From: Deltaproteobacteria bacterium
GTDB lineage: Bacteria; Desulfobacterota; Syntrophia; Syntrophales; UBA2210
Assembly (NCBI GenBank): GCA_016935935.1
Contig: JAFGPZ010000099.1
Location: 1-9,711 of the forward strand
Direction of reading: 5' to 3'
DNA length: 9,711 bases
In this document: in pieces, positions 1 to 6,166 of the stretch
Position numbering within the stretch: the first letter of the stretch is position 1
Layout: each line of letters begins with the position of its first letter
Position numbers and translations under genes: made by a program
The notes under the pieces: model-generated
Database searches by the model: none
Seen by the model: the letters and a program-made list of their open reading frames with translations, nothing else
What the model was told of the DNA's origin: nothing

Positions 1-429
1 CAAAGGGCAGTCTGAGGGAATGATATATCCCAGTTTCGTCCCGTCGGCCATGGTTTCCGTTTCACCGTGACCGGCAAAGTAAAACAGTATGGCCCGGTTC
101 TTTTCCCGTCCCTGCCCGTAGGTCAGGTCATTGAGGGCCGTCTTCAGTTCCCGGGACGCGGGATTGTAGACTTCTTTCACGGTAAATCCCAAGCCCTTCA
201 AAGCCGCCGAGATCTCTTTCGCGTCTCCGACGGCATTGGGAATATTCGGCCACTTGTCGTAGTCGCTTACCCCAACAACCAGTGCGTGATAATCCTTGTA
301 AAGATAAAGATCTTCGCCTTTTTTAGATACAATGTGAATTCCCCTGGTTACAGCATATACGGCACTGGCAATTAAAAGGACCAGGAAAATGATGAGCAAA
401 AGGATAGTTGCATTACGGAGATTTTTCAA
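1..429 (-). CDS. Caspase-like (peptidase C14) exported protein, 5' part, runs off left edge
   Basis: Reading the minus strand from a TTG codon at 429-427 gives 143 residues with no stop before the window edge. Residues 1-26 form a basic start followed by a long hydrophobic stretch (ILLLIIFLVLLIASAVYA), which is a signal peptide or N-terminal anchor with a possible cleavage site after A26. The mature part shows the hallmarks of the caspase fold: a first beta strand 'HALVVGVSDYD' (48-58), 'PNAVGDAKEISAAL' (64-77), 'LKGLGF' (77-82), and strand 'RAILFYFAGHGE' (112-123). His121 of the GHG motif is the expected catalytic His. The text then continues as 'LGYIIPSDCPL', the usual loop after that strand. 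The catalytic Cys would lie beyond the left edge, so activity cannot be judged. Prokaryotic family members are Cys proteases that usually cut after Arg/Lys or Asp. The TTG start is supported by GGGAGG eight bases upstream and the signal peptide directly after it. The gene is divergent from everything else here. The substrate is unknown. Confidence 0.85.
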   Translation of the reverse strand, partial: MKNLRNATILLLIIFLVLLIASAVYAVTRGIHIVSKKGEDLYLYKDYHALVVGVSDYDKWPNIPNAVGDAKEISAALKGLGFTVKEVYNPASRELKTALNDLTYGQGREKNRAILFYFAGHGETETMADGTKLGYIIPSDCPL

Positions 430-437
430 GACAAAAA

Positions 438-443
438 CCTCCC
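438..443 (-). promoter_or_regulatory. Ribosome binding site that fixes the TTG start of the caspase-like gene
   Basis: On the minus strand GGGAGG lies eight bases before TTG (429-427). No ATG or GTG with a comparable site is available, and the hydrophobic signal sequence begins immediately after TTG. The site directly abuts the palindromic repeat at 444-475, so the repeat arm is adjacent to the ribosome landing site if it is transcribed. Confidence 0.7.
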
Positions 444-475
444 TATGCGTTCCCACGCAGGAGCATGGGGACGAG
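444..475. repeat. Dispersed palindromic repeat, copy 1 (degenerate)
   Basis: The 32-base unit TATGC-R-TTCCCACGC-W-GGAGC-R-TGGG-R-ACGAG occurs here and at 535-566, with 28 or more of 32 bases matching. In this copy the palindromic core (450-471) has two mismatches and one G-T pair, so it is eroded relative to copy 2. TTCCCACGC...GCGTGGGAA palindromes of this kind are known as dispersed, REP-like intergenic repeats in many proteobacterial genomes; that link is recalled from general knowledge and was not searched. It sits immediately upstream of the ribosome binding site of the caspase-like gene. Confidence 0.75.
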
Positions 476-534
476 TCCGTGAGTAAATGTATAGCGGCTT
501 CTTCCCATTATTTAAACCCGGTATGCAACCTCGG

Positions 535-566
535 TATGCATTCCCACGCTGGAGCGTGGGAACGAG
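535..566. repeat. Dispersed palindromic repeat, copy 2 (perfect core)
   Basis: This is the second copy of the repeat at 444-475. Its core 541-562 is a perfect inverted repeat, TTCCCACGCT-GG-AGCGTGGGAA, followed by CGAG as in copy 1. The octamer GGTATGCA that enters the unit is itself duplicated just upstream (520-527 and 533-540), so the left flank may be a partial third unit. No run of T follows either arm, so it is not a standard intrinsic terminator. Confidence 0.8.
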
Positions 567-825
567 TTAAACGGGTTCCTTTTTGTAAAAGAAAAAGTGA
601 GATGATTTGTATCAGACACCCCTGAACCATAGAGTATTAGGTGACATGAATATAGGGATTTGTCAAGATTCAAATATGCTTCTCCGGTGTACAGTAATCG
701 CCAACCAAGATTTTCATGACAGGAGGATCAAATCAAGAGAAAAATCATCAAATCGGAAAGCGCGGACCACTTTATTATATCCTCGTCAAATTGTCTTTTT
801 ACAAACAGAAAAGATATTTACCCAT

Positions 826-855
826 TTGACTTATTCCTATCCTATACGATATCAT
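826..855 (+). promoter_or_regulatory. Candidate sigma70-type promoter for the LUD gene or operon
   Basis: TTGACT (826-831) and TATCAT (850-855) each match the consensus at five of six positions and are separated by 18 bases. Transcription would begin near 862, leaving a leader of about 170 bases before the LUD start at 1033. An inverted repeat follows at once (867-884), where a regulator could bind. No transcript data are available, so this is a pattern match only. Confidence 0.4.
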
Positions 856-866
856 TAAAATCAAAA

Positions 867-884
867 AGTGATAGACAAATCACT
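867..884. repeat. Inverted repeat with overlapping direct repeats just downstream of the candidate promoter
   Basis: AGTGAT (867-872) and ATCACT (879-884) form a perfect six-base inverted repeat with a six-base spacer. The octamer AGACAAAT occurs at 873-880 and again at 890-897, start-to-start 17 bases apart. The position directly after the predicted transcription start would suit an operator. No known operator consensus is recognised. Confidence 0.4.
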
Positions 885-917
885 GTTACAGACAAATTGA
901 AGGCAAAATAACAACAT

Positions 918-931
918 CGCAGCAAGCTGCG
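918..931. repeat. Short perfect hairpin repeat CGCAGC-AA-GCTGCG
   Basis: A perfect six-base inverted repeat with a two-base centre lies in the presumed LUD leader. GC-rich palindromes built on GCAGC/GCTGC are common in dispersed intergenic elements, so this could be a fragment of one or simply a leader hairpin. No T-run follows it, so it does not look like a terminator. Confidence 0.4.
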
Positions 932-945
932 GTAATTTAAACCCT

Positions 946-1004
946 GCAGATTTCGTATTGCACTCCAAGCGATTAGGATAATCCATGGAACATGCGAAAT
1001 CTGT
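946..1004 (+). promoter_or_regulatory. Long inverted repeat in the leader of the LUD gene (possible structured RNA)
   Basis: CAGATTTCG (947-955) is perfectly complementary to CGAAATCTG (995-1003). The stem can be extended inward by a G-U pair (956/994) and two A-T pairs (957/993, 958/992), and outward by a G-U pair (946/1004). The loop of about 33 bases holds a second small hairpin, GATTA-GGA-TAATC (971-983). The structure ends about ten bases before the purine-rich ribosome binding region (about 1012-1023). It could be a leader RNA, an operator pair or a remnant of a mobile element. It matches no riboswitch class that I recognise. Confidence 0.4.
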
Positions 1005-1032
1005 TGCTTAAGAAGAGAGGAAGAATATAAAA

Positions 1033-1686
1033 ATGGAAAAACCCGTGGATTACTACTGGAAGAAACGATTGGGCGACCTCGGAAGAGCCCTGGAGGGAAA
1101 TAATTTCGAGGTATATCAGGCGGCAGATTCCGCAGAGGCAAAGAAGATCGCTGTGGAACAGATCATACCCCGGCTGAATGCCAGGAGCGTCTCCTGGGGC
1201 GGGTCAACAACCTTTATAGCCACCGGTCTCTACCACGCCCTGAGAGACGATAAAAATCTTGATATTATAGATACATACAACCAAAAGGTATCTCCTGAAG
1301 AGAAGCTGGAGCGCCGGAGACAGTCACTCACGGTGGATCTTTTCTTTACGGGCACCAATGCTGTAACGGAAGAGGGCATACTGGTAAATCTTGATTATAT
1401 GGGTAACCGTGTGGCTGCCATTACTTTCGGCCCTAAGAACGTTGTCATATTTCTCGGGCGAAACAAGATAGTATCCGGCCTTGATGAGGCTATGTTTCGT
1501 ATCAAGAATTACGCAGCTCCAATCAATGCGATGCGTCTTGACATGAAGACCCCCTGCGCCAAAACATCTTATTGCGAGGAATGTAAGGGTACAGACCGCA
1601 TCTGCAACAGTTGGACAATTACTGAGAAATCATTCCCCAAGGGGCGGATAAAGGTCATCCTGATCAACGAGGATCTGGGCCTGTAG
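1033..1686 (+). CDS. LUD-domain protein (LutC/YkgG-like, lactate-utilization family)
   Basis: This 217-residue protein has the features of the LUD (formerly DUF162) family: 'SWGGSTT' (54-60), 'VDLFFTGTNAVTEEG' (101-115), 'NRVAAITFGPKNVV' (125-138) and 'GRNKIV' (142-147). The C-terminal part carries four cysteines, C175, C181, C184 and C191, in a C-x5-C-x2-C-x6-C arrangement before 'FPKGRIKVILINEDLGL'. Such a cluster could bind a metal or Fe-S centre, which is an inference. The LUD family includes LutB/LutC of the iron-sulfur L-lactate oxidation complex, but no lutA or lutB partner is present here, so lactate oxidation should not be assumed; many stand-alone LUD proteins have no known role. 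The ATG is preceded by GAGAGGAAG. The kinase gene starts 31 bases downstream on the same strand, so the two are probably co-transcribed. There is no signal peptide, so the protein is cytoplasmic. Confidence 0.85.
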   Translation: MEKPVDYYWKKRLGDLGRALEGNNFEVYQAADSAEAKKIAVEQIIPRLNARSVSWGGSTTFIATGLYHALRDDKNLDIIDTYNQKVSPEEKLERRRQSLTVDLFFTGTNAVTEEGILVNLDYMGNRVAAITFGPKNVVIFLGRNKIVSGLDEAMFRIKNYAAPINAMRLDMKTPCAKTSYCEECKGTDRICNSWTITEKSFPKGRIKVILINEDLGL

Positions 1687-1694
1687 GCAAAGAG

Positions 1695-1708
1695 CCCTCT
1701 GCAGAGGG
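1695..1708. repeat. Perfect 14-bp palindrome overlapping the kinase ribosome binding site
   Basis: CCCTCTG/CAGAGGG is a perfect palindrome in the 31-base gap between the LUD and kinase genes. Its right half contains AGAGGG (1703-1708), the ribosome binding site nine bases before the kinase GTG start. In RNA it could fold as a CCCTC/GAGGG stem with a TGCA loop, which would mask that site. As DNA it could be a dimer-binding operator. Neither role is shown. Confidence 0.55.
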
Positions 1709-1717
1709 AAAAATAAC

Positions 1718-3478
1718 GTGAGAAAAGAATGGATCAACATACCACCCTGGATAATTATAGGAGCGGTGATTGTACTGGCGCCCATATTCCTCTTTGTGGC
1801 CCTTGAAAATATCAACACGCAGAAAAAAAACACAACGAAACTCCTGATAGAAAAGGGCGCGGCACTCATAAGGTCATTTGAAGCTGGTACGAGGACGGGC
1901 ATTACCGGCATGAGCTGGGGTGCGATACAGGTACAGAGGCTCATTACCGAAACTGCACTGCAACCTGATATTTTCTATATTTTTATAACCGACGACTCCG
2001 GCAAGATACTGGCTCACAGCGAGCTTTCCAGAGTTGGCCAATATTACGAAAATGGTCTGGATATCGAGAGTGTTTCCCGATCTCAAGAGCTCCAGTGGAG
2101 ACAGACAGACTATATCTTTGAGGTCTATCGCAAGTTTGCTCCTCTTCAGGGTCCACAGGGCAGAAAGCCTTCCATAACGATAGGCGATAACAGGCTCAGG
2201 TCCCCATTTGGCAGGGGGAAGGATGAACCCGAAGTCCCCATGACAATCTTTGTTGGCCTCGACATGACACCCATAGAGATGGCGAGGCAGGAAGACACCC
2301 GTCACACCATTGTAATGATGATCACTCTTCTTCTGATCGGATTCGCCGGATTCATATCGCTCTTCCTGGCACAGGGTTACCGGTCGGTCCAGACATCCCT
2401 GTCGCGGATACAGGCCTTCTCAGATAATCTGGTGAAGAATATGCCCATCGGTCTCCTGGCCTTTGATCGAGACAGACATATTACGTCACTTAATCAAAAG
2501 GCAGCCTCTCTCTTGAGCCTTTCGGATAATCAGAGCATCGGGAATAAAACCGATACCGTCATACCTGATCAACTTGTCCGGCTCCTTGATCTTACAGGAA
2601 CGGTTGGCGGCGTTATTGAACAGGAAATCGAATGTCAGATGACAAAGGGGACAATCATTCCCCTCGAGGTGATAGCCACAAGGTTGAGTGAAGAAGATGA
2701 CAGAGCCTCGGGATACATTATCCTTTTCAGAGATCTCACGGAAATACGACACCTTCGAAAAGAAATAGAACGAAACAGACGACTTGCATCAATCGGCAGT
2801 CTGGCGGCCGGGGTCGCTCACGAAATCCGCAATCCTCTCAGCTCCATAAAGGGGTTTGCCACCTATTTCAGGGAACGATACCGTGATGTCCCTGATGACA
2901 AGAAAACTGCCGACATCATGGTTCAGGAAGTGGACCGACTTAACAGGGTAATCAGTCAATTGCTTGAGTTCGCTCGCCCCATGACAGTCCAACTGGAACC
3001 AATCTCGCTGGATAACTTTATACAGCGCTCCATCAAGATGGTTGAAAGGCAGGCTAAGGATAAAGACATCAGAATCGCGACAAGATACTCACCGGAGGTT
3101 GGCAACATCCTAATAGATCCGGACCTGATAAATCAGATGTTGCTCAACCTATACCTCAACTCCTTTGACGCAATGGAAGGTGGCGGCACTCTGTCCGTAA
3201 CAATGATGAGCCACGATAAAAAGAGAGTCCGAATTGAGATATCAGACACGGGGCGCGGCATGGGTAAAAGTGATATAGAAAAAATATTTGACCCTTACTT
3301 CACAACTAAGCCTTCGGGCACCGGTCTTGGACTGGCTATTGTTCACAGGATCGTCGAGGCGCACAGAGGGGAAATCAGGGTTGAAAGCAGAGAGGGACAG
3401 GGAACAACAGTAACAATCATACTACCGATTCTGTCAGAAGAGACAGATGGTATTCGGAGTGAGGATTTGGAGAAATGA
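1718..3478 (+). CDS. Membrane sensor histidine kinase, ZraS/HydH-like with added PAS domain
   Basis: This 586-residue kinase autophosphorylates and passes phosphate to the regulator encoded next to it. Membrane segments lie at about 9-29 and 198-219 and enclose a periplasmic sensor of about 165 residues. The sensor parallels E. coli ZraS ('LLIEKGAALIRSFEAGTRTG' at 42-61, 'FITDDSGKILAHS' at 89-101). A PAS domain covers about 229-340 ('LVKNMPIGLLAFDRD'), which E. coli ZraS lacks, followed by a coiled linker. The HisKA H-box is 'GVAHEIRNPLSSIKG' with phospho-acceptor H368. The ATPase part has the N-box N477/N481, the G1 box DTGRGM (510-515), the F-box F524/F528 and the G2 box GTGLGLA (534-540), so all catalytic motifs are intact. 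The sensor has only H100 and H196 and no Cys, so zinc sensing as in ZraS is not supported. The start is GTG with AGAGGG nine bases upstream. The stop overlaps the regulator start by four bases (ATGA). Confidence 0.93.
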   Translation: MRKEWINIPPWIIIGAVIVLAPIFLFVALENINTQKKNTTKLLIEKGAALIRSFEAGTRTGITGMSWGAIQVQRLITETALQPDIFYIFITDDSGKILAHSELSRVGQYYENGLDIESVSRSQELQWRQTDYIFEVYRKFAPLQGPQGRKPSITIGDNRLRSPFGRGKDEPEVPMTIFVGLDMTPIEMARQEDTRHTIVMMITLLLIGFAGFISLFLAQGYRSVQTSLSRIQAFSDNLVKNMPIGLLAFDRDRHITSLNQKAASLLSLSDNQSIGNKTDTVIPDQLVRLLDLTGTVGGVIEQEIECQMTKGTIIPLEVIATRLSEEDDRASGYIILFRDLTEIRHLRKEIERNRRLASIGSLAAGVAHEIRNPLSSIKGFATYFRERYRDVPDDKKTADIMVQEVDRLNRVISQLLEFARPMTVQLEPISLDNFIQRSIKMVERQAKDKDIRIATRYSPEVGNILIDPDLINQMLLNLYLNSFDAMEGGGTLSVTMMSHDKKRVRIEISDTGRGMGKSDIEKIFDPYFTTKPSGTGLGLAIVHRIVEAHRGEIRVESREGQGTTVTIILPILSEETDGIRSEDLEK

Positions 3479-4824
3479 GTCACATTTCCGCCGTACTCGT
3501 AGTAGATGATGATAGCGCTCATCGAACCATGCTGCGAAAGCTTCTGTCAGGATGGGGATATGACATCAGCGAAGCCGATGATGGTGAAAGCGCAATAGAA
3601 CAGGTTCAGAATCACCCCTTCGATCTGGTTCTAATCGATATCAGAATGATACGGATGTCTGGGCTTGAGGCCCTTCCGAAAATAAAATCCATCAACCCCG
3701 CCATACCTGTAATCATTATGACCGCGTACTCGTCTGTCGAAACCGCGGTTGATGCCCTCAAAAAAGGCGCCTACGACTATCTCACAAAGCCTCTTGATTT
3801 TGATGAGTTAAAACTTGCCATGGAGCGGGCCATGGAGCACAAGCAGTTGAAAGAGGAAAACAGGCTCCTGAAGGAGAGTTTGGGCGCACGTTTTGACAGC
3901 CTGAATATTATTGGACACAGCCATCCCATGATCAAACTTCTCGAGATGGTCGAACAGGTGGCCCCCTCTGACGCTACTGTCCTCATAACTGGTGAGTCGG
4001 GCACAGGGAAGGAATTGATAGCCGGGGCGCTGCATTTTAACAGCACCAGAAGTGGAGGACCCTTTATAAAACTAAACTGTTCGGCAATAACAGAAACGCT
4101 CCTCGAATCGGAACTTTTCGGGCATGAAAAAGGCGCCTTCACCGGAGCAGAGAGGCTCAAAGAGGGTAAGTTCAGACTGGCTGATGGAGGGAGTATTTTT
4201 CTCGATGAAGTCAGCGAAATGCCTCTTACCATGCAGGTAAAACTCCTGCGGGTACTGCAGGAACGGGAGATCACCAGAGTGGGAGGCGAAAAGGTATTTA
4301 CCGTCGATGTCAGGGTGATCGCGGCAACCAACAAAGACCTGAAGGAAGCGGTTCAATCCGGACAATTCAGGGAAGACCTCTTTTATAGAATCAACGTAGT
4401 GAATCTTACCGTACCCCCCCTCAGAGAACGCAAAGAAGACATCCCACTCCTTGCACAGCACTTTCTGAAAGTCTTTTCAGAGAAGAACAAAAAGGAGATA
4501 AAGGGATTTACGCCGCATGCCATGGACCGTCTCATCAAATATGACTGGCCAGGAAACATAAGGGAAATGATGAACTCCATAGAACGGGCTGTAGTTCTTT
4601 CGAGATCAAAATATCTGGATAAATCCGATCTGCCCTTAATCAATGAAGAAGAATCCCGGGACGATCCCACTATAGCCGACAACCTGCCTCTCGAAGAAGT
4701 GGAAAGAATCAGCATCATAAAGACACTGGAGCAGTCGAAGGGAAACAAAAGCGAAACAGCGAGAAGGCTTGGTATCACGCGGAGAACGCTGCACAAAAAA
4801 CTAAAAAAATACGGGATGATGTAA
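3475..4824 (+). CDS. Sigma54-dependent NtrC-family response regulator, ZraR-like
   Basis: This 449-residue activator has three intact parts. The receiver domain (about 5-120) has acidic pair D11/D12, phospho-acceptor D55, T83 and K105. The AAA+ domain (about 143-385) has Walker A GESGTGKE (173-180), the sigma54-contacting loop GAFTGA (220-225), Walker B 'IFLDE' (D244/E245) and 'LRERKEDIP' with candidate arginine fingers R317/R319. The Fis-type helix-turn-helix is at about 423-447 ('NKSETARRLGITRRTLHKKL'). On phosphorylation such proteins form a ring that uses ATP to open sigma54 RNA polymerase promoters, binding DNA upstream. The beta3 loop reads 'DIRMIRMSG' where 'DxRMPGMxG' is common; the Pro is not universal. 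The start overlaps the kinase stop (ATGA), with GAGGA nine bases upstream, so the two are translationally coupled and form a cognate pair. The target genes are not shown; the efflux operon downstream is the natural candidate. Confidence 0.95.
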   Translation: MSHISAVLVVDDDSAHRTMLRKLLSGWGYDISEADDGESAIEQVQNHPFDLVLIDIRMIRMSGLEALPKIKSINPAIPVIIMTAYSSVETAVDALKKGAYDYLTKPLDFDELKLAMERAMEHKQLKEENRLLKESLGARFDSLNIIGHSHPMIKLLEMVEQVAPSDATVLITGESGTGKELIAGALHFNSTRSGGPFIKLNCSAITETLLESELFGHEKGAFTGAERLKEGKFRLADGGSIFLDEVSEMPLTMQVKLLRVLQEREITRVGGEKVFTVDVRVIAATNKDLKEAVQSGQFREDLFYRINVVNLTVPPLRERKEDIPLLAQHFLKVFSEKNKKEIKGFTPHAMDRLIKYDWPGNIREMMNSIERAVVLSRSKYLDKSDLPLINEEESRDDPTIADNLPLEEVERISIIKTLEQSKGNKSETARRLGITRRTLHKKLKKYGMM

Positions 4825-4954
4825 TGATTGACAAAACCATGCAGTCTTCTTTCTTCCTGCTTTCCATTTAAGGAAAACGATTGCTATTGACTTAAAAGTG
4901 GTATAGAAGTCTTGCCTGTTTCATATAATACACCTTATTACGACACGAGGTAAG
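4825..4954 (+). promoter_or_regulatory. Intergenic region with candidate -10 box for the efflux operon
   Basis: This 130-base gap separates the regulator stop from the adaptor start. A perfect TATAAT lies at 4924-4929, 25 bases before the ATG, but no -35-like hexamer occurs 15-19 bases upstream. TTGACT at 4887-4892 is 31 bases away. A weak inverted repeat, GACTT (4889-4893)/AAGTC (4907-4911), lies above the -10 box and could be an activator site. A sigma54 -24/-12 pair was sought and not found: the nearest, GG (4900-4901) to GC (4914-4915), has 12 instead of 10 intervening bases. No intrinsic terminator closes the regulator gene, so read-through from the kinase/regulator transcript is also possible. 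Confidence 0.35.
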
Positions 4955-6166
4955 ATGAAAAAAGCAATTATCCTAATCGTCTTAGCTGTTTTAGTCGCTG
5001 CCGCCGGCTGGCAGTTCTATGTCAAGGGAAAATCTCCCTCGAAAAGCCCTCAGGCAAATCCCAGAAATTCAGCCGTCGCCGTAGAGGTTGTGTCGGTTAA
5101 GCAAGGCACAGTCAGGGATACCAGCGTCTTCAGTGGCACTCTTCTCCCCTCTTCCCAGTTCACAGTAGCGCCAAAGATTTCGGGACGCCTGGAAAAGATC
5201 CTCGTAAACATTGGTGATCGTGTGACCCAGGGCCAGTTGATTGCGCTTCTCGATGACGATGAGTATGTACAGCAGGTGGAACAGGCAAAAGCGGAATTAG
5301 ATGTTGCAAAGGCTAATATCGAAGAGAATATAAGCGCCCTCAACCTTGCAAGCCGCGAATATGAGCGAACACAAGGACTGAGGAAGAAAAAGATTGTCTC
5401 TGAATCGGAACTCGATGTGGCGGAAGCCCAGTATAAGGCAAAAGAGGCTAAGCAAAAAGTATTACTGGCACAGGTTGCCCAGAAAGAGGCGGCCCTTAAG
5501 TTTGCAACCGTAAGACTGGGATACACCAGAATAAGGGCTTCATGGGAAAACGGCGACTCATATCGAGTCATCGGAGAACGCTACGTCGATCAGGGTGCCA
5601 TGCTGAACGCCAATGCCCCCATAGTTTCTATCATAGACATTCAGAATTTGACTGCCGTTATACACGTCATTGAGAGAGACTACCCACGCATTAAAAAGGG
5701 ACAAGCAGCAAAAATAACAACGGACGCATTCCCTGGTAAGGATTTCAATGGCAAGGTAACACGCATATCGCCCGTTTTGAAGGAGTCTGCGCGCCAGGCT
5801 CGCGTAGAAATCAGTGTGCCAAATCCGTCAGAGTTAATCAAACCCGGCATGTTCGTCCGTGTGGAAATCGAATTTGAAAAACGCGAGAATGCGACAATCA
5901 TTCCGGTAAATGCCCTAATCAAGCAGCAAGACGCAGTGGGTGTATTTCTTGCGGAAGGGAAGACCATGAAGGCACGATTTATACCCGTTGAACTGGGAAT
6001 AAAAACCGGAGATCTGGTAGAGGTATCCAGCCCGACTCTATCGGGACTTGTCGTCGTTATGGGACAACACCTGCTAAAGGATGGATCCCCCCTTCTTATT
6101 ACGGGTCAGGAGAATATGTCTTCTCCGAAAAAGAAGGGCGGCGTAAATACGGGAAATAAACAATGA
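4955..6166 (+). CDS. RND efflux periplasmic adaptor (membrane fusion protein, HlyD/AcrA type)
   Basis: This 403-residue adaptor links an inner-membrane pump to an outer-membrane channel. The N-terminus (MKKAIILIVLAVLVAAAGWQ) is a signal anchor without a lipobox Cys. The mature chain has the split biotinyl-lipoyl domain (about 70-100, 'VAPKISGRLEKILVNIGDRV', and about 187-228), an alpha-helical hairpin rich in A/E/K/Q between them (about 104-185), a beta-barrel (about 232-308, ending 'LIKPGMFVRVEIEF'), a membrane-proximal part (about 312-385) and a polar Lys/Gly-rich tail. At 'YTRIRASWENGDSYRVIGERYVDQG' (190-214, shown only in outline) about seven extra residues replace the usual short 'APFDG' turn. 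GAGGT sits three bases before the ATG. The stop overlaps the pump start by four bases (ATGA). The substrate is not deducible. Confidence 0.93.
   Translation: MKKAIILIVLAVLVAAAGWQFYVKGKSPSKSPQANPRNSAVAVEVVSVKQGTVRDTSVFSGTLLPSSQFTVAPKISGRLEKILVNIGDRVTQGQLIALLDDDEYVQQVEQAKAELDVAKANIEENISALNLASREYERTQGLRKKKIVSESELDVAEAQYKAKEAKQKVLLAQVAQKEAALKFATVRLGYTRIRASWENGDSYRVIGERYVDQGAMLNANAPIVSIIDIQNLTAVIHVIERDYPRIKKGQAAKITTDAFPGKDFNGKVTRISPVLKESARQARVEISVPNPSELIKPGMFVRVEIEFEKRENATIIPVNALIKQQDAVGVFLAEGKTMKARFIPVELGIKTGDLVEVSSPTLSGLVVVMGQHLLKDGSPLLITGQENMSSPKKKGGVNTGNKQ

Larger units (their letters stand above)
430..1032. other. Gene-poor divergent intergenic region
   Basis: About 600 bases separate the minus-strand caspase-like gene from the plus-strand LUD gene. 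Open frames here (for example 607-858 plus and 842-1141 minus) encode low-complexity or non-family-like peptides without ribosome binding sites, and I do not call them genes. The region contains two copies of a palindromic repeat, a candidate plus-strand promoter and three inverted repeats, which are listed separately. For the minus-strand gene, a perfect TTGACA occurs at 666-661 but the hexamer 17 bases further on is CACCTA, so no convincing promoter is proposed for it. Roughly 580-820 is AT-rich and I see nothing else definable in it. Confidence 0.7.

Noticed and set aside
67..375. Plus-strand open frame opposite the caspase-like gene
   Set aside because: It is antisense to a convincing C14-family reading on the minus strand and has no family features of its own.
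444..566. CRISPR array from the repeated 32-base unit
   Set aside because: Only two copies, diverged and palindromic, with one 59-base gap and no cas genes; this fits a dispersed repeat.
611..680. Possible transposase-end or IS remnant around CAGACACC and the TTGACA on the minus strand
   Set aside because: No paired terminal repeat, target duplication or transposase fragment could be found in the window.
716..829. 37-codon small open frame starting ATGACAGGAGG
   Set aside because: AGGAGG lies inside the frame rather than before it, and no start follows at the right distance; nothing supports translation.
607..858. 83-codon plus-strand open frame in the intergenic region
   Set aside because: No ribosome binding site before the ATG, odd composition, no recognisable domain, and it crosses the candidate promoter of the LUD gene.
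4840..4860. Possible terminator after the response regulator gene (GCAG...CTGC)
   Set aside because: The stem is only four pairs with a 12-base pyrimidine loop and no clear T-run; too weak to call.
4872..4915. Possible sigma54 promoter before the efflux operon (GG...GC pairs)
   Set aside because: Spacings are 9 and 12 bases, not the required 10, and the TGGCAC half is poorly matched.
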